From Pseudo-nitzschia pungens (lineage: Eukaryota; Bacillariophyta; Bacillariophyceae; Bacillariales; Bacillariaceae), in assembly GCA_037355855.1 (NCBI GenBank), contig CM074763.1:1116001-1180000 (forward strand): a stretch of 64,000 nt of DNA. The letters run 5' to 3'. A model generated the notes under the pieces. That model saw only the letters and a list, made by a program, of their open reading frames with translations, ran no database searches and was not told where the DNA came from. A program made the translations under genes and the position numbers. Shown here one piece after another: positions 1-11,538 of the stretch (its first letter is position 1; each line of letters begins with the position of its first letter).

Positions 1-590
1 ACAACACAAAATTCACGCTCACGATAACCAGCCCGGGAGATCTCCCTTCCCCCCTGACGACCATCAACGAACTGGTGTTTTTCTTGCTGCCCGGTGCGGC
101 CAACGCAATACCGCCGAACTCTGGGGTTTTGGTGTATTGGCAGGTCGAAATAAGTCCGACGGTGCAATCGGGCTTTGAATTGCTGGGGTGTCTGACACCG
201 CTGGAAAAACAGTCGGATATTTTTCGAACGGGCTGGTCGGAACGAGAGGAATTCCTGGGGTTGTCCCCGAATCAACCGGTGAGGCTCAACATCGGAATAT
301 CCATCGAGCCACTGGAAGTCGTTCGAAACCTCACGGCGGATGGCATCGGCTCGGGACTGGCGTCGTCGACGTCGCCGGACACGACGAATTCGCGGGCACC
401 GGACAAGCGCCCCATGGTGGCACAAAAAATCGCCCGGGACCTGTACAATTTCATGCTCTCCTTCGACACGGGCGGTGCCAAGGGGAGCCAACAAATGACG
501 GTTCCGGCCAACATCTTTGATCGGTGGTGGCGACGCTTCGAAAACAAGCTTCAGCGGGATCCCAATTTCTTCCTGAAGAACAGCGACTGA
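1..590 (+). CDS. Hikeshi-family HSP70 nuclear import factor, 3' part
   Basis: The reading frame is open from the left edge (codons start at base 3) to a TGA at 588-590, so the 5' end lies outside the window. The Hikeshi/OPI10 family carries HSP70 into the nucleus during heat stress. Family features seen are an N-terminal beta-rich part with a FFLLPG segment, a hydrophobic patch with an NIGISIEPLE strand, an inserted Ser/Asp-rich loop, and the C-terminal helix pair QKIARDLYNFMLSF followed by VPANIFDRWWRRFENKLQRDP. That tail matches the family signature in which NxFxxWxxxFxxKLxxDPxF ends the protein. The remaining part is about 195 residues, close to the usual full length, so only a short N-terminus is missing. 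Identification is by memory of the family; confidence is good because the C-terminal motif is distinctive. Confidence 0.8.
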   Translation, partial: NTKFTLTITSPGDLPSPLTTINELVFFLLPGAANAIPPNSGVLVYWQVEISPTVQSGFELLGCLTPLEKQSDIFRTGWSEREEFLGLSPNQPVRLNIGISIEPLEVVRNLTADGIGSGLASSTSPDTTNSRAPDKRPMVAQKIARDLYNFMLSFDTGGAKGSQQMTVPANIFDRWWRRFENKLQRDPNFFLKNSD

Positions 591-1354
591 TTCGGTTGCT
601 TCTATCGTTCAAACATAGAACCAAACGATTCATCACAAAATAAATTACAATAGAAGGTGGCACAATAGATTTCAATAGAGTGTGATTTCTAGCTGCCTAC
701 CGTATATGAAAGAGTTTGGAACGGATGAAAAGTAACTACGAACCAGAGAATTTCTAATTCAAAAACAAGATAATAGATGACACAGAACAAAGCATTTAGT
801 TTTGAAGTAGTTTGTGATGTCAAGGTTTCCCGAAGTTTTCCATTGGTGCTACCGACGAAATACAAATGAAGATGAAGTATTGTGAAAATCTTGAGAATGA
901 ATTATCATGTCGCTGCTACTGCTATTGCTACTGCCAGGTATCAAGGGACACAAATGGCATCCATTCCTATGAACAACCGCACCAAATCTTGTTTCTTCAG
1001 CTATTGATCTCTTGACGTCTGAGTCTGTCGGAAGAACCCTCAAATATTGTGGAGAAAGAAAATCGTCGAGTCACACTTCGCTCGGAAAAATCTGCCCGTG
1101 ATTTGTCTCGGTCAATTCGACACTGACGAGCCCATCAATTGCGATTCGGACACTGTACGGTAGTTACGATTGATTGTCACGATGCAGTTCAGTGTCTTTT
1201 TGACTTCGATTACTTCTCAAATACTTCCTCCCGCACGAAATGGAAAGGGCTGCGAAGAAAGGCCAAACGGGAATATAGTGGGACCAAAAAACGTTATTGT
1301 AGGACCTTTTTTACACATACGAAGCATAATACGCAATCCTAATTGTTATACAAT
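591..1354. other. Spacer between the convergent 3' ends of the Hikeshi gene and GARS
   Basis: AT-rich sequence with only short open frames of biased composition. It holds the 3' UTRs of the two convergent genes. No RNA gene or repeat was recognised. Confidence 0.5.
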
Positions 1355-3707
1355 CTAAGCGGGCCGTGTGAAGCTACCACGAGAGTTAGTCACGACTTTG
1401 GTCTTTGCATCTTCTGATGGAGCAGCTGGTGCAGGGGCACCTCCGCCTTCTCCGTCGTCCACTTGAACAACTGGATACTTGCTAATAACATCGTTCCAGG
1501 TTGTTCGGTTGTGGACAATATCGTAAATCACGTGGGGAACTTCGGATTTTGGCAATCGAACCTGGATCATGGAATCACGCTCTCGGATCGTAACGGAATC
1601 GTCCTTGAGGGTATCGAAATCGACCGTAACAGCAAACGGAACACCGACTTCGTCGGATCGTGCGTAGCGACGTCCAAGGGCGGCAGTAGACTTGTCAACA
1701 CGAGTAGCAAGATCGTACTCCATGAGAGATGCGGCAATACCATCCACAATGGCGTTAAATTCAGGGCTGCTGCTAATTGGAAGGACGGCACACTTTTGGG
1801 GTGCGACCTGAGGATTGAATTTCATCACACAACGCTGCTCGTCGTTTTCGCGAATGTAGAAGGAATGCTCCAAGAGAGAATACAAAATACGTCCCATACC
1901 AAACGAAGGCTCGATAACAGAGGGGGTAAATTTGGCCTCGTGAACCTTTTTCGTGGTTTGTTCCCAGCTGACCATTTCCTTTGTGACCTCAAATCCATCG
2001 ACAACAACCTTTCCGTCGGTCTCGAGAGCTTTTGCAATGGGTTCAAAGTCCTTCCAGCTCTCAGCCAGATTGTCGAGTGCCCCAGATACAGTTCTTGCGT
2101 CCTTCTTGAACACCATCCCAATCTTCTTTCGGTCGAATTTCAGCTTGGCGACCTCGATTTCTTGGGGAGTATCGTACTTCACAGTGGCAACCATCGGTGT
2201 GTTGGTTGCCTTGGCGTGGACATCCAAATCGTAACAGGCACGATCGGCGTGGCCAACGCATTCAACCCAACCATAGCTGGACTTGATTTCCAAATCCCAA
2301 CAGTCGGCAGCATAGTGAGCCATTTCAGTGGCCAAGTGCTGTCGGAAACGAAGCCGTTCAGCGTCCATTCCGATCTTTTCCATGTACAACTGGGTTCGGG
2401 CCATAAAGTATCCCAATGTTTCGTTGTTGACCAAACCGGTTTTTACGGCTTCACCAATCTTCAGAGTTTTGGTTTTGCCAGAGCCCAACTGATCGTCGCG
2501 ACCAAACAGTACGAGTTCTTTGTCAGCGACGGCAGCAAAATTAGGATGCGATTTGTCGTCGGGGTTAACAAAATGCTCAATTTCTCCCATGCAAAATTCT
2601 CGAACACGAAGGAGACCACTGCGAGGAGCAATTTCTGAAGAATTGAGAAGAACGACAGATATTCGCAAATATCATTCGTGAGTCTGAAATCGTGTTTTTT
2701 GATCCGTTTGTTGTTGTTGTTGTTGTTTTCATTGCAGGACGAACGTACCATTTCGGAAACCAAGTCCAATTTGAGCGGCGGCAAAAGGCATCTTCTGGGC
2801 GTTCAAGTCCAATAAACGGCGGAAGTTGACAAACAGACCCTGTGCGGTTTCGGGTCGCAAGTATCCAACCGACGTTCCCTCGGGTCCAATGGAAGTCTTG
2901 AACATGAGGTTGAACGGAAAGGATGGACTGTACGCTTCTCCGGATGGACCCTTGCATTCGTATTTGAGCAGCAATTTGTCGAGTTCCTCTGGGCTGTATG
3001 CGTCGGCTTGTCGCTGGACACGCAGATGCTCTTCTCGGGTCTCTGTATCCAATGTGGGATTTTTCTCCAACAGATCATCGATGGCATCTTCCAAAAGTTT
3101 GTCGGCACGGAAACATTCTGAAGTAGCAGGATCCTTCACCATGAGATCCGTAAAGCGATCAACATGACCACTGGTCTTCAACACAACCTCTGGGGTAAGA
3201 TTTGTGCACTCCATTTCCAGCATATTTTCCGCCAAAACGAAATGTTTTCTCCACATATCCACCATTGCGGCCTACGTGACGACAGCCCGTTAAAATTTTC
3301 GAAACTTTTTTTAGATTCAAGATGATGTGGAAGAATATTCTCCCATTTTTCTTTCTTCTCGTCATTCGATCACTCACCTTGAGGCCACAGGCAGGAGGAC
3401 CCAAGTCAAAAAGACCCTTGACTCCGCCATGGATTTCGAAAGATGGAACAACGAACATCTTGCGAATGATCAAATCATCGAACGACTTTCTGTTGAATTG
3501 CGGTTCGTTTGCAGCCAATTTCTCCGAAAGTTCCCCGGCAGAGATTTTCAATGCTTGAAGCGCCGCAACGGCTTCCTTGATGACATCGGCATCGGCTCCG
3601 TCTTTCTTCAGCTGTCGAACGGTAGATCCCTGGCCAGTGATCTTCGCGTTGAGAGCGTCGAGCTCGTCCTGGATCTTGGCATTGTCTTCTACCGGTGCTT
3701 CCGACAT
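1355..3707 (-). CDS. GARS: Glycyl-tRNA synthetase (eukaryotic type, with WHEP domain)
   Basis: Class II synthetase charging tRNA-Gly in the cytosol (and often mitochondria). Three exons read cleanly: 3707-3378, 3271-2749 and 2634-1355, with GT-AG introns of 106 and 114 nt at phases 0 and 1, giving 710 residues. The N-terminus (about residues 5-60) is a WHEP-type helix pair with TVRQLKKDGAD. The core follows: RKMFVVPSFEIHGGVKGLFDLGP, the YLRPETAQG motif, and the motif 2 loop GFRNEIAPRSGLLRVREF, which spans intron 2. Near the C-terminus comes FGMGRILYSLLEHSF and then the anticodon-binding domain (VLPIS... RYARSDEVGVPFAVTVDF). The extreme C-terminus is a low-complexity Gly/Ala/Pro tail. Intron 2 contains a (TTG)n run. 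The start ATG is the first in the WHEP frame. The gene is divergent from the dethiobiotin synthetase, with a 633-bp shared spacer. Confidence 0.96.
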
Positions 3708-4340
3708 TGTTTCGGGGAGAAGCTGTTCAATCTAGAGCAAATGGGATAGTGATGGTTCGGTCAAAACGAGACTGTGGACCGTGGGTTTGAAAAACTACAA
3801 GTAAGACTTAAAACTTACTTGGACGATGCCGAAAGAAAAATCTCATCTTCGAGCTAACGAAATTCACCCTAGAAAACTCAACCGAAGCGTTGCTCATGGT
3901 GAACAAAAACGTAAGGTCCGGGACTTCGACGCGCGTAGAGTAAACGAAGCCATGTTCGAAATTCTACCCATAACGCAATGTCGGAAGAAGGACAGGCAAT
4001 GGGGAACCCTCTTGACTCTCCAAAAACAAAATCCTTCACGAATGAATGAATCAATCTCAATCGCGGGACAACTTACACATCATCGGCATCATTCATACCA
4101 CCATAACTTACCGGTGATGGAACCTATCCGAGATGCAACTAGATAAGGTTACTAGCTACACGTAACCTTACTGTTAGAAATGCGATCATGATCAAAACCT
4201 AGTGCGGCATCAGCTCGATCTTTCTCGGCATTCGAGTTACGGAGAGGTGGCTTTGTAAGAAATCGATTCCATTGTTCTTCGAGACGAAAGTCGGAAATTG
4301 AAAATCCATCAAAGAAGAGAACGAAAAGACTAGAAACGAC
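3708..4340. other. Divergent intergenic region between GARS and the dethiobiotin synthetase
   Basis: This spacer must contain both promoters. Short open frames (for example one starting at 3826) lack family resemblance. A GTTACTAGCTACACGTAAC near-palindrome lies at about 4148-4166. No recognised TATA or initiator could be assigned. Confidence 0.4.
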
Positions 4341-5342
4341 ATGATCGGAGTCGCCCGCCGTTTGTTCTCGTCGAGCACAGCTACCGCCGGAGCCCCAATC
4401 ACCCATTTCATTTTTGGCGCGAATACGGATATCGGGAAAACTGTACTTACAGCCGCATTGATTCGGGCCAGTTGTGAAGCAAATTGTAGCAGCGGCAGCA
4501 GCAGTGACAGCAGTGGCAGTGACACCCATTACATCAAGCCGTTGCAATGTGGTGGAAGTGATGAATCTTTCATCCGAAAAAACGCTCCGAACCTTTCCTC
4601 CTCCAAGACTCTCTTTGATTGGGATACACCCGCATCGCCTCATATCGCCGCGCGAATCGAAAACAAACCAGTCAGCGACGAAGAAGTACTAATGTCTTTG
4701 GAAAATCATTTGCAGATCCTGGGGAACACGCCACCGGTTGCGGCAAGCGAAATACAGGTATCCACTAGCAACCCAAGCAGTATTTGGATCGAAACCGCGG
4801 GAGGTGTGCTGAGTCCGTCTTCCTCGTCTCCTCGGAACAGGGCCGAGCATCACGCTCGGAATAATCATTCTCGTGGTGGTGATTGGGGGTGGGTGACGCA
4901 GGCGGACTTGTACAAAGCCTTTCGCGATCGATCGTCGATCGTTTTGATCGGTGACGGGCGATTGGGTGGAATCAGCGCAACCCTCGCCTCTCTGGAAGCC
5001 GTGTTGCATCGCAACTACAACGTTGGTGGCATCATGATGTTGCGGGACGACAATTCACCTTCGGTAGACACAAACGTCGAAGCCTTGAAAGAATATGTTG
5101 CGTCGTATCGGTCGTCTTCGTCGCTGTCATCACCAGATTCCGATGCAATTCGATCCGTGACAAATAGCGGTCTTTTTTCCGACCCCGAGAAGTCGATCAT
5201 CTCGTTACCAAAATTGCCACCCGAACCCGAACCCCTGGACGAATGGTATGCCTCCAGTGATGTTAAGGACCCGATTTCGTTGTTTGTCCACAGTCACTTG
5301 TTTCCCTCGTATGATATTGGTATGAACCACCAAAATGATTGA
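4341..5342 (+). CDS. Dethiobiotin synthetase (BIO3-like ATP-dependent carboxylase)
   Basis: Catalyses the ATP-dependent ring closure of diaminopelargonate to dethiobiotin, the penultimate step of biotin synthesis. The 333-residue product starts with a mitochondrial-type presequence (MIGVARRLFSSSTATAG). The P-loop GANTDIGKT follows at about residues 27-35, then HYIKPLQCG, and DWDTPASPHIAARIE, which matches the SPHxAA motif of BIO3. IWIETAGGVLSP is the acidic/Gly motif, and the segment SIVLIGDGRLGGISATLASLEAV corresponds to the ADxxLGxINHTLL region. In plants and many fungi this domain is fused to the BIO1 aminotransferase; here the frame ends soon after LPKLPPEPEPLDEWYAS, the point where the linker normally leads into the second domain. 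No aminotransferase sequence follows before the next gene. A serine-rich insert encoded by AGC/AGT repeats lies after the P-loop. Confidence 0.85.
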   Translation: MIGVARRLFSSSTATAGAPITHFIFGANTDIGKTVLTAALIRASCEANCSSGSSSDSSGSDTHYIKPLQCGGSDESFIRKNAPNLSSSKTLFDWDTPASPHIAARIENKPVSDEEVLMSLENHLQILGNTPPVAASEIQVSTSNPSSIWIETAGGVLSPSSSSPRNRAEHHARNNHSRGGDWGWVTQADLYKAFRDRSSIVLIGDGRLGGISATLASLEAVLHRNYNVGGIMMLRDDNSPSVDTNVEALKEYVASYRSSSSLSSPDSDAIRSVTNSGLFSDPEKSIISLPKLPPEPEPLDEWYASSDVKDPISLFVHSHLFPSYDIGMNHQND

Positions 5343-5619
5343 ACAGAGTTCGCCAATCACCAAATAATGGATCAACAAATGTTTAGGCAAATCAATAGTC
5401 ACGCATTTTGTTTTTTCTAGAATCTATCTCTCAAAGTATTTTCTCAAATTGTCTTGATCGTAACTTCGTAAACAAATGATTTAGAATGCACAGTCCTCTC
5501 AAACGAATGCTACATATTGTTGTAGCACCTCGAGCTGACCAAAAAGTCTCTTTGGTGTCGTTATCTGATGTAATAATAATGAAGACACGAAGATGCTAGT
5601 TTTAGGATTCGTATTATTA
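5343..5619. other. Spacer between convergent DTBS and sorting nexin genes
   Basis: About 280 bp of AT-rich sequence without a recognisable gene. It presumably holds two convergent 3' UTRs. Confidence 0.4.
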
Positions 5620-7356
5620 TCAGAGGGACGTTACGACGGGTTTCTCGGTGTCATCGGTGTTAGCAATTACTGCTGATTCTCCACCCATTGCCGGGGCTGA
5701 ATCGAAGCCATCGTCAGACGAGAAAGAGGCATTCAACGAGATCACTTGCACATCCGGAGACACAGCAACGCCCTCTGATGCCGGTGGTGCCGGTGGTGCC
5801 GTTTGTTCGTCTTCGGGAGGAGGTGAAGGAACATCTGCAGGCGCCCCTACAACCGCAACCGATGCCTTGGCACCGCTTGAACCGAATGTCATATTGATTT
5901 CCAATTTTTCGGGCTCTGGCGATGACTGCGTTAGATTGGAACGTTCTGAATCTAGTGTCGCCAGAGCGGGCAGGACCGAAGAGAAGTCGTTCAGCTGGTT
6001 CTGCAATTGTTCCACATGTTGTTTGTGATAGACCTCTAATACATGCCGCATGCGTTCATGCCATTCCACGCGGAATCGATCAACATCTCGCTCCAGTCTG
6101 GTGGTAACAAGGTCACTGTGATTCCTGCTCTCTGCAATTTTGTTGTCAACATGGCGCAATTCTGTTTCCAACTTGTACAATTTGTCCTGTTGGCTTACCA
6201 AGGTTCCTCCCATTCTTATTTTGTCAAGCTGTTTATTGATACTCTGCCCTTTTTGTGTGAGTTTTGTGAAGGTGTAAACGGCTTCCTTGCGCTTTGCCAA
6301 TGCATCCTGCAATGCAACAACGTCCATGACCAAATCATCGACAGGGTGTTGGAAATAGCGTTCTCCAAACGAAACATGATTTTTGATGGCTTTGCTGGCG
6401 TTGGACCACACCTTACCAAGGCTCTGATAGAGATTGCTACTACTCGTATTCGAGAGGTCGTGCTCCCCCCACAATTGTGCAAACGCCGCTCCAATCGTTT
6501 CCGTTTTTTCGGCAACGACTACGTTCGCCGAGTTCATTTCCTTGAAATCCTCACTGAGGATCCTCACACAAACTTCCAAATGGCTAGCGTACGTTTTCAT
6601 GTCAGAAAATTTCTTTGCTTCTGCAGGTGTCTCTTCTAATACGAGGTTGTCATTTTTGAGCGCCCATTGGGTCCGCTTTTCAGAAAACCATCTCCTCATT
6701 ACGCCCTTCTTTTCCTGGGGGTCAGCACTGTGCATAGCAGCGTGGGCATCAATATGGATTGTTTCCAGTCCATTGCCGAAGTCAGCTTCATCATCATCAT
6801 TGGTCGTATTTTCTTTCATCAGCAAGTCTTTATCATCCGGACTCAACTCCTTTGCAGCACTCCAGTCTGTTGGATTAGCTGTGAAGAAGGGCAACAAAGA
6901 CGGTGCGTCTACCAATTCCGGATGGTGGATAACCCGTTGCAAAAATCGATCCATGATCTCCAGTCGGAAGTTTATGAATGCCTCAAAAAACTGATCTTTG
7001 GTTCGCGCTGGTTTCTTGTCAGAGAGGATTGGTACAATGCTGTATTTTTTTCGCGATAAGAGAACATCAGACATTAGTGTTGGCATCAAGTCGACATCAG
7101 AAACGTTGCCGTCGGACATACAAAAAGGGAGCATCAGAAAAGAAAAGACCAGTCTCCTAACTTACATCCCCATCCTTTCTTTCACAAGACGTTCTTGAAC
7201 CCATTGGAAATCTTCAAAGGATCTTCGAACGAGCGATTCGGATCCTCCGTCAAAAGAAGTAGTTATGAGATAGTCGACGACCGCAGATCTTCCAGACCCA
7301 TGTTTTTCAGGCTTAGACACGTTGGTCGACACAGCAAGAGGTCCTTTATCAACCAT
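5620..7356 (-). CDS. Sorting nexin with PX and BAR domains (SNX1/2, Vps5-like)
   Basis: Predicted retromer-associated membrane-tubulating protein of endosomes. Two exons, 7356-7166 and 7039-5620, joined by a 126-nt GT-AG intron (donor GTAAGT, acceptor TACAG), give 536 residues. The PX domain starts near residue 28 (VVDYLITTSFDGG), has the RRSFEDFQWVQERLVKE phosphoinositide-binding strand and helix, crosses the intron at ERMG/IIVPILSDK, and ends at FLQRVIHHPELVDAPSLLPFFT. A long helical region follows (about residues 150-400) with the spacing of a BAR domain, including FGERYFQHPVDDLVMDVVALQDALAKRKEAVYTFTKL. The C-terminal 100 residues are Pro/Glu-rich and disordered. The start is the first Met upstream of the PX domain. 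Assignment to the SNX1/2/Vps5 group is inferred from PX-BAR order. Confidence 0.88.
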
Positions 7357-8336
7357 AGCTGCCTTCTATTGTTCGTTTCCGGTGTGGTATTGAAACAATT
7401 ATTGGATGTTGGGATGTACTTCGTATTTCGATTGTGAAGGTGATCAAAGTTGCTCTCGGTTATCGTCTACTGTGACGGTCATAGCAATTCGTAATTTGGT
7501 CGACTTTTTTGAGATTTCTACTCGTAGTGCAACATGCGAACATTAATGTGGCACAAATGTAAGATACGGTAAACCTTAACGGATACTCTAAGACCGTTCC
7601 GAAAAAAGGTATGAGCCTTGGCTAGTACGAGTAAGGTTAAGGTTTACCGTATGAGTGAGTCATAAGGGCGAGTACCGTACGTACCTTACACGTACCGAAC
7701 ACCCGCACAATCTGATACAGTACAGGCATCGGCTGTTCACTAATCTTACTTGAAATTCGTACGAAGTGAAAGTACAAGTTGACAGTGGACGTTGAACGTT
7801 AAGCACAACAATCTCAAATCTCAAATCGGTGAACAACTAAGGTTACCGTAATCTTACTCATAGTACGGTAAACTTGAACCTACCGGTATTTCGAACTACG
7901 TAGTAATTAGGTTACGATTACTAGTGCGAGTAACCTTGCCGATTACGAAGCATATAATACGAAGTAACCGTATGATTTTTATCATCGAAGATAAAAAGTG
8001 GTCATAAACGAAGTTGGGTTCGTGCTACGAAGTACGAAGTAGTTTCCAAAGGGGTACACGACTGAGATTCCAGTAACCTTTACTGGTGTGTTTTCTCTGT
8101 TTTCATTGTTTGTTTCCATTGAGCTGCAAAGATAACTTCGAAGTAGGTGTACGGTATGTAGTTTACTTTTGATGCAGAACCATATTCATTTCGAGTATTA
8201 TTCATTTCTTCGATTGAAGATTGGAAGATAGAAATAACATGAGACTACACTACACCAGACTTCAGCGAGATTTTTAGTATAGCTTATGTGTACGTATCTT
8301 ACTAGATGATAATATACTCAACAAGCAATGGGTTGA
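7357..8336. repeat. Gene-free spacer rich in GTAAGGTTACCGTA / TACGAAGTA words
   Basis: About 980 bp without a credible gene. It has many copies of short related words (ACGGTAAACCTTAAC, GTACGAAGTA, AAGGTTACCGTA). A perfect 16-bp inverted repeat, TACGGTAAACCTTAAC at 7565-7580 and its complement at 7636-7651, encloses 55 bp. The same words recur in other spacers of this window. Confidence 0.6.
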
Positions 8337-10284
8337 TTATGACAGATGAAGACTTTTCGCTGTAGGCTTGCCATTAATCGGGAACTGTGCCACTTTCCTT
8401 GCAGTATTGGAATGGTTGGATCCATCCATACTTGCGGGTCGCATTCTCCCACTGTTCGATGAGTGCCCCGACCAATCCAAACCGGCCCGGATTCTTCCAC
8501 TCACGGAATGAAGAGAAGAGTCCAGAGTTTGTTTGAGCTTTCCAAACACACGGGACGAACGACTCTTCGTTTTCGGACCAGAATGTCGTTGGCGACCACC
8601 ACCCTGGCTTTTGCCCACAAAATACTTCAAAACCGCTATGTCGTATGCAAATGAATCGTATGAATCCGACCCTGGGAGCTTTTCAATCATTGACAGACTG
8701 CCATTGTCCCGAATGAACACGTGTTCGTGAAAAAGAAAAAGGACGAAAAGGATATTGTTGTTGAGAGAAACGGAAAGAAGAAATGGCAACGTGACGCTCT
8801 AAATCATGCCATCGCATGACAAGCCACGCCATACCATTTCACATCAGACAACACAACACAACACAACACAACACAACACGCTGACATGTCATCCATAGTA
8901 TCAGTAAGTATTTCACTTACACCTGTTCGTTGCCGCTTTCTTTAATATTTCTACGACTCTGCCGACATTAATAACATCAAGACTCTTGTTCTTATCCTCA
9001 AACGGTGGTAAATCGAGTGGAGTCTCGATGGATGGTGATCCCTCTTCCTTCTTTTCGTTGGCCACTTTGTTCTCCTCAGCCTCTTTCTTCAGCTTTTCCC
9101 TTAGCTCGTTCTGGACTCTTTCAACAAAAACCGTGAGATTCGCTCTTAGACAACATGGTTGCCAGGAGCGTAGTGAGACACCGTTCGAATTTCTGATAAT
9201 CCAAGAACATAGAATGCCGTCCAACACTGCCAATAATGTTTGATTTGTCAACCGAAGAAGCAAACTTGTGAAAGCGAACGAAATCAGATCTTTCGAGAAT
9301 TTGGCTAGCGGTCTTTCGTTTTTTGTGCTTGTATTCGAGCAATTCTTTCAGCATTTTGTAATAGGATTCTGGCAGATTCTCGGGCATATTGGGAAGGTTC
9401 TTTAAGTTCCGATCGCCGGGTGTAATCTTGTGCATGATGTTGAAAGCTGTTTGCAGCTTGTCAGAGGGATAGCCGGCTACCAATACGTACAGACAAACTC
9501 CCGCCGACCAAACATCTGTCTTTTGTGTGTAAGTGTTTTGAAACATCTCTGGACTTATGTAGAAGGCGGTTCCCGCAAAGGTGGTGTGCATGCCATCAAC
9601 GACCCTGTCGGTTCCCGACCCGAAATCAATGAGCCGTAGCTCGCTATCGGAAGCCGAAGAAACAAACATAATGTTCTCGGGTTTGATGTCGCGGTTGATA
9701 ATGTTGTTCTTAGCACAGTGATCGACGGCCGAGAGCAATTGGTAGGATATTCGGGACACCTCGTCCGTTCTGAGATCCTCCTCTCGTCTTGACATATACT
9801 GAATCATATCTCCCCCAGCACATAATTCGGTGATGAGATATATCACTCGCGGTGTTTCATACACGGCAACCATGTTGAGACAAAAGCCGCCTCCTTTGAG
9901 TTTTTTGAGAATGTCAACTTCGCGCTTCAAAACTTCCGGTTTGAGTGGTGCATAAACAGTGTTGTACTTGAATACCATGCCCTTTCTCAGTGCCTTACAA
10001 GCCATCGACGACTCGTCGAACTCGCACCCATTGGGATCGTGCTCAGTGATGATTTTCCCGGTTTTTTCGTTGTTACCACTACCATTAGTGTGTCCATTCT
10101 GGGAAGCATCAACTTGCTTCATCTCCCGTCTCTTTTCTAGGTCGTGCACCAAAGTTACTACGCCGAATTCTCCTTCCCCAAGGATTCTGTCTTCGATGAA
10201 ACGGTTGTGGTATTCCTCTTCTCCTCCATCCGTCCCTTCCAGTATTAACCCCGACCCTCCGAGTTTGCTCATACAGGGCCCCAT
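8337..10284 (-). CDS. Ser/Thr protein kinase, CAMK/CDPK-like, with predicted N-myristoylation
   Basis: The start chosen at 10284 gives MGPCMSK, which fits an N-myristoylation signal (Gly2, Ser6) with Cys4 as a possible palmitoylation site; an in-frame Met lies 25 codons upstream (10359). Kinase motifs in order are the glycine loop LGEGEFGVV, the ACKAL lysine, RDIKPEN (the His of HRD is Asn, NRD), IDFGSG, the YISPEM equivalent of APE, and DVWSAGVCLYVLVAGYPS. No EF hands are seen. After the kinase the frame stops at 9121, but protein-like sequence resumes in another frame (VERVQNELREKL...) if one base near 9138 is skipped. It continues to a splice site (exon end 8923, next exon 8697-8337, intron of 225 nt containing an ACAAC tandem). 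The total would be about 573 residues. The frame break may be an assembly indel, a short unrecognised intron or a real shift. The kinase call is firm; the tail is tentative. Confidence 0.8.
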
Positions 10285-10359
10285 TATTGTTGATTTTGAA
10301 CGCAAGGCTTTTTCGGTTATTCCTGATTCGGCAGTTCGTGGACACAATACCGCTTTCAA

Positions 10360-11538
10360 GGTCTTGCTGTTATGTTCTTCAGAAACTGTCGTCTATCGTT
10401 CTGTTTTCCTTCAGAAGTCGTCGCTGCTTTGCTTGACTTTGATGATCTTCGATCGGATTCGGTGATTACGGTAGGTCGTCAAGCTCTGGTTGGAAGGTGA
10501 CAACTTTGACAGTAAAAACCTTACTGATTTGACACTCCGCGCTTTTTGGACTGAATATTGGTAGATTGAAGGCAGTTTTTATCTGAGAAAAAAGATAGCG
10601 TTTCCGGCTTGCCGTCAGATGATGTGGAAGCGATCCGTGGTCGCCGCAATGAAAGCATAGAATCTTCAAACACCATCGATTCTTCCTGCCGTTCCGATGT
10701 TCTTTGTCCACCCGCAACTACTTCATTAGGAACAGTTCCATATCATCTCAATTCGCTGTGCCCAATTGCCCTTAGATGCCATCTTCCGGCAGAAAAAAAT
10801 TCAATGGGTATCGATACTGTCACACACCCTCATTTTTTTTTCCAATCTTGCCTGGGCATACTCGTAACCTTACTCGTACGTAAGGTTTTAAAATCTTACT
10901 GCAAAGCATTTTCGGCACATCCCATCGACAAGTGATAAGGTTAGTCCCCCGAAGAGAGATCCTCAAAGATCATACCGGTACACGTAATTAGTCGTCCCCC
11001 TCTTCTGAATTTTCCAAAAATTGATGAGAAAAAAGAGATGTACGGTAACCTTACGAAGTAAAAAAGAATAAGAATACCGGTAAGATTACGCTAGGTGAAT
11101 AAGGAACGGAACAGAGATTGAGGTCAATGCGTTTGTAGTGGACAGTGAACAGGCGGCAATATCCAGGGATCAGGTACGCGTAAAACCCTCAGATATTGGC
11201 AAGAAAACACAATGTAGGGTACCATACCCCACACTCTGTCCAGAGTAGCACAATGAAGGAAGCAACAAGAACAAGATCAAAAACATTTGGATTGTTGATA
11301 ACGCATCTGCTTTTCTCAAAAACAAGACGCAGTCGCTACGAGTTCTGCTTTTTATGCTTTCGAATTATATTGGATACAGTTATTGTTCATGAACTCCCGG
11401 CTCCGAGGATATGTTAAAATTGGTATGCCCTGAGTCGAATTATTTTTAGTCGGATTCGACACAGACGTCAATAGCGTGCAGAATGATTTCCTCCAGCCAT
11501 CTTCTGCTCGGTCTAATACGGTGCTGTACCGTAGCTTT
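10360..11538. other. Spacer upstream of the kinase and downstream of the uL30-like gene
   Basis: About 1.2 kb. It contains dispersed words of the CGTAACCTTAC type near 10862-10895 and 11040-11095. No open frame has convincing composition. It probably includes the kinase promoter and the 3' UTR of the uL30-like gene. Confidence 0.4.

Noticed and set aside
1463..2638. A plus-strand 391-codon frame opposite the GARS third exon
   Set aside because: It is the complement of a strongly conserved coding exon and has no motif of its own.
3826..4146. A 106-codon frame in the GARS/DTBS spacer
   Set aside because: His/Arg/Asn-rich composition without motif, in a region that must contain two promoters.
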